Positions 60,156-64,000 of a stretch of 64,000 nt of DNA are shown piece by piece. Numbering within the stretch: the first letter of the stretch is position 1; every line of letters starts with the position of its first letter. The DNA is taken from positions 9,841,001 through 9,905,000 of the forward strand of contig NZ_CP107942.1 of NCBI RefSeq assembly GCF_036053395.1. Reading direction: 5' to 3'. A model generated the notes under the pieces. It was not told the DNA's origin. It searched no databases and saw only the letters and a program-made list of their open reading frames with translations. Both the position numbers and the translations under genes were made by a program. The stretch comes from Actinoplanes sp. NBC_00393 (lineage in GTDB: Bacteria > Actinomycetota > Actinomycetes > Mycobacteriales > Micromonosporaceae).

Positions 60156-60812
60156 ATGACCGACCTGACCATGCCTCCCGGGTTCGCTCCGGTGCACAAC
60201 CGCTACGTGCTGCCCTCGTTCTCCGAGCGCACCTCGTGGGGTGTCAAGGAGTCGAACCCGTACAACAAGATGTTCGAGGACCGGATCATCTTCCTCGGCG
60301 TGCAGGTGGACGACGCGTCGGCCAACGACGTGATGGCCCAGCTGCTGACGCTGGAGAGCACCGACCCGGACCGCGACATCCTGATGTACATCAACTCGCC
60401 CGGCGGCTCGTTCACCGCGATGACGGCCATCTACGACACCATGCAGTACGTGCGGCCCGACATCAGCACGGTCTGCCTGGGCCAGGCGGCCAGCGCGGCC
60501 GCGGTGCTGCTCGCCGGCGGCACGCCCGGCAAGCGGATGGCCCTCCCGCACTCCCGGATCATCATCCACCAGCCGGCCACCGAGGGTGGGTACGGCCAGG
60601 GTTCGGACATCGAGATCCAGGCGCGCGAGATCATGCGGATGCGGACCCAGCTCGAGGAGATGATTTCGCATCACTCCACGCAGCCGATCGAGAAGGTCCG
60701 CAAGGACATCGACCGCGACAAGATCATGACGGCCGACGAGGCCAAGGAGTACGGGCTGGTCGACGTCGTCCTGGCCACCCGTAAGAAGAGCCTGCAGACC
60801 GTCGGCGTCTGA
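60156..60812 (+). CDS. clpP2: ATP-dependent Clp protease proteolytic subunit ClpP2
   Basis: 218 residues with Ser113 in LGQAASAAAVLL and His138 in RIIIHQPATEGG. The N-terminus (MPPGFAPVHNRYVLPSFSERTSWG) is longer than in ClpP1, as expected of the ClpX-docking ring. AGGAG lies before ATG 60156. Expressed with clpP1 under the ClgR-type box. Confidence 0.95.
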   Translation: MTDLTMPPGFAPVHNRYVLPSFSERTSWGVKESNPYNKMFEDRIIFLGVQVDDASANDVMAQLLTLESTDPDRDILMYINSPGGSFTAMTAIYDTMQYVRPDISTVCLGQAASAAAVLLAGGTPGKRMALPHSRIIIHQPATEGGYGQGSDIEIQAREIMRMRTQLEEMISHHSTQPIEKVRKDIDRDKIMTADEAKEYGLVDVVLATRKKSLQTVGV

Positions 60813-60825
60813 AGCTGAATGTGCG

Positions 60826-60873
60826 GTGTCAGGGGTCGGCCGGGCGACAGCTAAACTGGCCGACCCCTGACAC
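60826..60873 (+). terminator. 16-bp terminator between clpP2 and clpX
   Basis: gtgtcaggggtcggcc (60826-60841) pairs perfectly with 60858-60873 around a 16-nt loop, followed by gcccgtttt. It separates clpX from clpP1P2, so clpX has its own promoter in 60874-61030. Confidence 0.85.
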
Positions 60874-61030
60874 GCCCGTTTTGGGGGGTCGGAGAACAGC
60901 CCCTTTGCGGGTAACGTCGAGTCCGCAGCCTCAGTTACGCGTGTCGGCGGACGATGAGATGGCAACGAGGCAATCCGTCCTCGCACAAGGTCCGGTTCAC
61001 AGCCGGCCAATGAACGCAGGGAGAACGTAG

Positions 61031-62323
61031 GTGGCACGGATCGGCGACGGTGGCGACCTACTCAAGTGCTCCTTCTGCGGGAAGTCGCAGAAGCAGGTCA
61101 AGAAGCTCATCGCGGGCCCTGGGGTCTACATCTGCGACGAGTGCATCGATCTCTGTAACGAGATCATCGAGGAGGAGCTGGCCGAGACCGGCGAGGTGAA
61201 GTGGGAAGAGCTTCCCAAGCCGATGGAGATCTGCCAGTTCCTGGACAACTACGTGGTCGGCCAGGAGCAGGCGAAGAAGGCGCTCTCCGTCGCGGTCTAC
61301 AACCACTACAAGCGGATCCAGGCCGAGTCGAACGGTGCCCCCGGCGGGGGTAGCGACGTCGAGGTCGCCAAGTCCAACATCATGCTCATCGGCCCCACCG
61401 GTTGCGGTAAGACGCACCTGGCGCAGACCCTGGCCCGGATGCTCAACGTGCCGTTCGCCATCGCGGACGCCACAGCGCTCACCGAGGCCGGTTACGTCGG
61501 CGAGGACGTCGAGAACATCCTGCTCAAGCTCATCCAGGCGGCGGACTACGACGTCAAGCGCGCCGAGCAGGGCATCATCTACATCGACGAGGTCGACAAG
61601 ATCGCCCGTAAGAGCGAGAACCCGTCGATCACCCGGGATGTCTCCGGCGAGGGCGTGCAGCAGGCCCTGCTGAAAATCCTCGAGGGTACGGTGGCGAACG
61701 TTCCGCCGCAGGGCGGCCGCAAGCACCCGCACCAGGAGTTCATCCAGATCGACACGACCAACGTGCTGTTCATCGTCGGCGGCGCCTTCGCGGGGCTGGA
61801 CCGGATCATCGAGCAGCGGGTCGGGCAGAGCGGCGTCGGCTTCGGCGCCCGGCTGCGGTCGATCTCCGAGCGGAACACCGACGACATCTTCAGCAAGGTG
61901 ATGCCCGAGGACATGCTGAAGTTCGGCCTGATCCCCGAGTTCATCGGCCGTCTGCCGGTGATCACCACGGTCCGCAACCTCGACCGTGAGGCGCTCATCA
62001 AGATCCTCACCGAGCCCCGCAACGCCTACGTCAAGCAGTACCAGCGTCTCTTCGAGCTGGACGGCGTGGAGCTGGAGTTCGACGAGGGCGCTCTGGAGGC
62101 GATCGCCGACCAGGCCATGCTTCGCGGCACCGGCGCTCGTGGCCTCCGCGCGATCATGGAAGAGGTCCTGCAGAACGTGATGTTCGAGGTCCCCAGCAAC
62201 CCCGACGCGGCCCGGGTCGTGATCACTCGAGAGGTCGTCGTGGAGAACGTGATCCCCACGATCGTCCCGCGCGAGTTCGTCGGCCGGCGCCGTCGTCCCG
62301 ACCGCGAGGAAAAGTCCGCCTAA
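61031..62323 (+). CDS. clpX: ATP-dependent Clp protease ATPase subunit ClpX
   Basis: 430-residue AAA+ unfoldase. The N-terminal zinc domain uses Cys13, Cys16, Cys35 and Cys38 ([17 protein letters not shown]). Walker A GPTGCGKT (121-128), Walker [12 protein letters not shown], sensor and pore motifs including IGF-type loops ([12 protein letters not shown] region) follow. GTG 61031 has GGGAGAA upstream. It feeds substrates to ClpP1P2. Confidence 0.95.
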   Translation: MARIGDGGDLLKCSFCGKSQKQVKKLIAGPGVYICDECIDLCNEIIEEELAETGEVKWEELPKPMEICQFLDNYVVGQEQAKKALSVAVYNHYKRIQAESNGAPGGGSDVEVAKSNIMLIGPTGCGKTHLAQTLARMLNVPFAIADATALTEAGYVGEDVENILLKLIQAADYDVKRAEQGIIYIDEVDKIARKSENPSITRDVSGEGVQQALLKILEGTVANVPPQGGRKHPHQEFIQIDTTNVLFIVGGAFAGLDRIIEQRVGQSGVGFGARLRSISERNTDDIFSKVMPEDMLKFGLIPEFIGRLPVITTVRNLDREALIKILTEPRNAYVKQYQRLFELDGVELEFDEGALEAIADQAMLRGTGARGLRAIMEEVLQNVMFEVPSNPDAARVVITREVVVENVIPTIVPREFVGRRRRPDREEKSA

Positions 62324-62747
62324 CGCCTGGCGGGCCCTCCCAGCCGTCTCCACCACCGTCGTCCCCGCCTCGGGCCCGGCGGTGGTGGCGTTTCCAGGTC
62401 CACCCACTCTCCAGCCGCGCTTTCCCGTGCCGCCCGCCCTTCCGCCAGCTTTCCGGGCCGCCCGGCCTTTCCGCCAGCCTTCCGGGTCGCGCGCCCTTCG
62501 TGGTCTGCGTGCCCTTTCTTGGGCCACGCGCCCTTCCCGTTCCGTCCGCCCTCCCGGTGGGCGTTTCCAGAGCCGCCCGCCCCTTACCGGCGGCCTCCAC
62601 CGCCGGCCTGTTCGGGCAGCTGTCGGGCAGGGCCGGCGTGTTTGTGGGTGACCAAGCGCATCAGCCCGGCGGGTGACTAAGGCCTGGCGCCGTGCTCAGC
62701 TATTCCGGACTGCGTGGGGACTCTTCGTAGGTCGTACCCTCGGATTT
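62324..62747. other. Intergenic region after clpX with terminator and degenerate repeats
   Basis: 424 bases. Besides the hairpin at 62350-62388 there are imprecise copies of cccttccgccagctttccggg (about 62420-62490) and related ccctttcttgg-type pieces to about 62570. No gene is convincing. A likely -10 TACCCT (62735-62740) seven bases before ATG 62748 suggests a leaderless transcript for the next gene. Confidence 0.55.
62350..62388 (+). terminator. Terminator after clpX
   Basis: ccaccaccg (62350-62358) pairs with cggtggtgg (62380-62388), followed by cgtttcc. Confidence 0.65.
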
Positions 62748-63542
62748 ATGCGCGTCGCCGTCTGCCAGCTGAACTCACGGGAAGACCGTGCCCACAATCT
62801 TGCTGTTGCCCGGGGGTTGCTCGAGCGAGCCGCCGCAAGCGGTGCCGAGCTTGCGGTCCTGCCGGAGTATGTCGATTTCCTCGGCCGGTCGGCCGACGCG
62901 CCCAAGCCGGAGCCGGTCGACGGGGAGTTCGCCGCGTTCTTCGCGGCCGCGGCCCGCGAGCTCGGCATCTGGGTGCATGCCGGCTCGTTCCACGAGATCG
63001 GCCCGGACGAGAGCCGGACCTTCAACACCACGCTTCTCTTTCGCCCGGACGGCACGCTTGCGGCGAGCTACCGCAAGATTCATCTGTACGACGTGGAGAT
63101 CGCGGGTCGCGTGTCCTACCAGGAGTCACGTTCGGTGGCGCCGGGGGAGGAGGCGGTCGTGACGGCGGTGAACGATGTGCCCACCGGCCTCAGCATCTGC
63201 TACGACCTGCGCTTCCCCGAGCTGTACCGCCGGCTCGCCGTGGCCGGGGCGAAGATCCTCGTGGTGCCGGCCGCCTTCATGCTGCACACCGGCCGTGACC
63301 ACTGGGAGGTGCTGCTGCGTGCCCGCGCGATCGAGAACCAGTGCTACGTGCTGGCAGCGGGGCAGATCGGCGATCACGAGCCGGGGCGTACCTGCTTCGG
63401 GCGGAGCATGATCATCGACCCGTGGGGGACGGTGCTCGCCCAGGCGCCCGACACGGTGGGCGTAGTGACCGCTGACCTGGACCTGGACCGGCTGGAGACG
63501 CTTCGCGAGGAGCTGCCCAGCCTGGCGAACCGGCGTCTCTGA
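62748..63542 (+). CDS. Carbon-nitrogen hydrolase (Nit/omega-amidase-like)
   Basis: 264 residues with the nitrilase-superfamily triad: Glu in VLPEYVDFLG, Lys in YRKIHLYDVEI and Cys in SICYDLRFPELYRRL. The last motif and the lack of extra domains fit Nit1/Nit2-like amidases that hydrolyse deaminated glutathione or alpha-ketoglutaramate. ATG 62748 has no ribosome site and is probably leaderless. Exact substrate not settled. Confidence 0.88.
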   Translation: MRVAVCQLNSREDRAHNLAVARGLLERAAASGAELAVLPEYVDFLGRSADAPKPEPVDGEFAAFFAAAARELGIWVHAGSFHEIGPDESRTFNTTLLFRPDGTLAASYRKIHLYDVEIAGRVSYQESRSVAPGEEAVVTAVNDVPTGLSICYDLRFPELYRRLAVAGAKILVVPAAFMLHTGRDHWEVLLRARAIENQCYVLAAGQIGDHEPGRTCFGRSMIIDPWGTVLAQAPDTVGVVTADLDLDRLETLREELPSLANRRL

Positions 63543-63776
63543 TCAAGGTGTAGTCGGCGTCACAAAGCTCTGCACGAGGTAGCTGACGACGGCCAGACCG
63601 ACCACGGCGCCGCCCACCAACAGAAGCGCCCCTCCCATCCGGGAGGGGCCTCTCAGGAACAGTCGATGGACCGAGACAGCCACTGTGACCAGCACAAGCA
63701 GGCCGATCACGAGTTGCCAGAGCGGCACGATGAGGCTGAGGAACGCGTCGACCGCCAGCGTCTCGGATGCGTCCAT
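63543..63776 (-). CDS. Small membrane protein
   Basis: 77 residues with two hydrophobic spans (FLSLIVPLWQLVIGLLVLVTVAVSV and GGALLLVGGAVVGLAVVSYLV) separated by a short basic loop. No family recognised. It converges with the amidase gene without a gap. Beyond it, 63777-64000 shows no gene. Confidence 0.6.
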   Translation of the reverse strand: MDASETLAVDAFLSLIVPLWQLVIGLLVLVTVAVSVHRLFLRGPSRMGGALLLVGGAVVGLAVVSYLVQSFVTPTTP

Positions 63777-64000
63777 GACGCCACTCTGTCACGCTTTCCT
63801 GCCCCCGTGGGCCGCCGCGCCGCCCTGGCGGGCACGGGCGTCGATTTGCGGTCACCCGGCCGAGTCCCGTAACTTCTTCTCTGCCCGCGGGAAACCGGTA
63901 CGGAGCGCCACGAAAGTGACAATCCGGAAGGTGCCACGAGGGCCGCTGAAGGCGAGCTATGCTTGCGTTGAGCGCCGGGCGGTGCGGACGGATCCAACAG

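Noticed and set aside
62382..62651. Proline/arginine-rich frame after clpX
   Set aside because: Lies in degenerate repeats, no ribosome site, composition typical of non-coding GC-rich DNA.

Overview
The window is a contiguous piece of a high-GC actinobacterial chromosome, most likely from the Micromonosporaceae (Actinoplanes-like). Pointers are strong GC bias at third codon positions, many GTG and TTG starts, the tig-clpP1-clpP2-clpX locus with a ClgR-type box, a CPWA-type Rv2466c-like protein, an Eis-like acetyltransferase, GlbO, a class F sortase and a pSAM2-type integrative element. The organism assignment is inference from gene content.

Layout. 1-978: SURF1-like protein, cut by the window edge. 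1088-10433: cobalamin and siroheme genes (cobB, then cobC-cobT-cysG with 4-bp overlaps), separated by a maleylpyruvate-isomerase-like protein, tandem repeats and a class A penicillin-binding protein. 10495-24180: housekeeping and envelope genes (otsA, ettA, a thioesterase, a beta-propeller, glbO, MFS and MscS proteins, HNH nuclease, sortase F with a surface protein, DUF5130, Uma2). 24305-35323: pepN, an Rv2466c-like protein, DUF1015, a hydrolase, rpiB, an Eis-like acetyltransferase, SDR and GT2 genes. 35311-41199: a probable biuret/triuret-type nitrogen-scavenging operon (two cysteine hydrolases, an NCS2 permease, an AtzH-like protein). An IS110 element separates it from a GntR/FCD regulator. 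41226-42049: ArsR plus SRPBCC pair with an operator.

42145-57687: a 15.5-kb actinomycete integrative and conjugative element (AICE) inserted in tRNA-Gly(UCC) and bounded by a 43-bp direct repeat. Its backbone is regulator - pra - tra - spd - rep - xis - int. Its left arm carries an AT-rich three-gene cassette (43341-46784): a nuclease-fold-like protein, a small winged-helix-like protein and a Rad50/SMC-like DUF3732 ATPase with a CPVC hook. This matches the ABC-three-component (ABC-3C) type of predicted conflict system and is the best candidate for a poorly described system here. Next to it, a pif-like Nudix gene is split by an ISAs1 element flanked by an unusually long 31-bp duplication.

57646-64000: tRNA-Gly, tRNA-Pro, tig, clpP1, clpP2, clpX, a nitrilase-family amidase and a small membrane protein.

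Other signals of note: the IS110 left end contains internal copies of sequence found at both element ends, as expected of a bridge RNA; CobB lacks the glutaminase cysteine and carries a collagen-like tail of about 380 residues; and several intergenic regions hold exact-period minisatellites (60, 20 and 63 bp).
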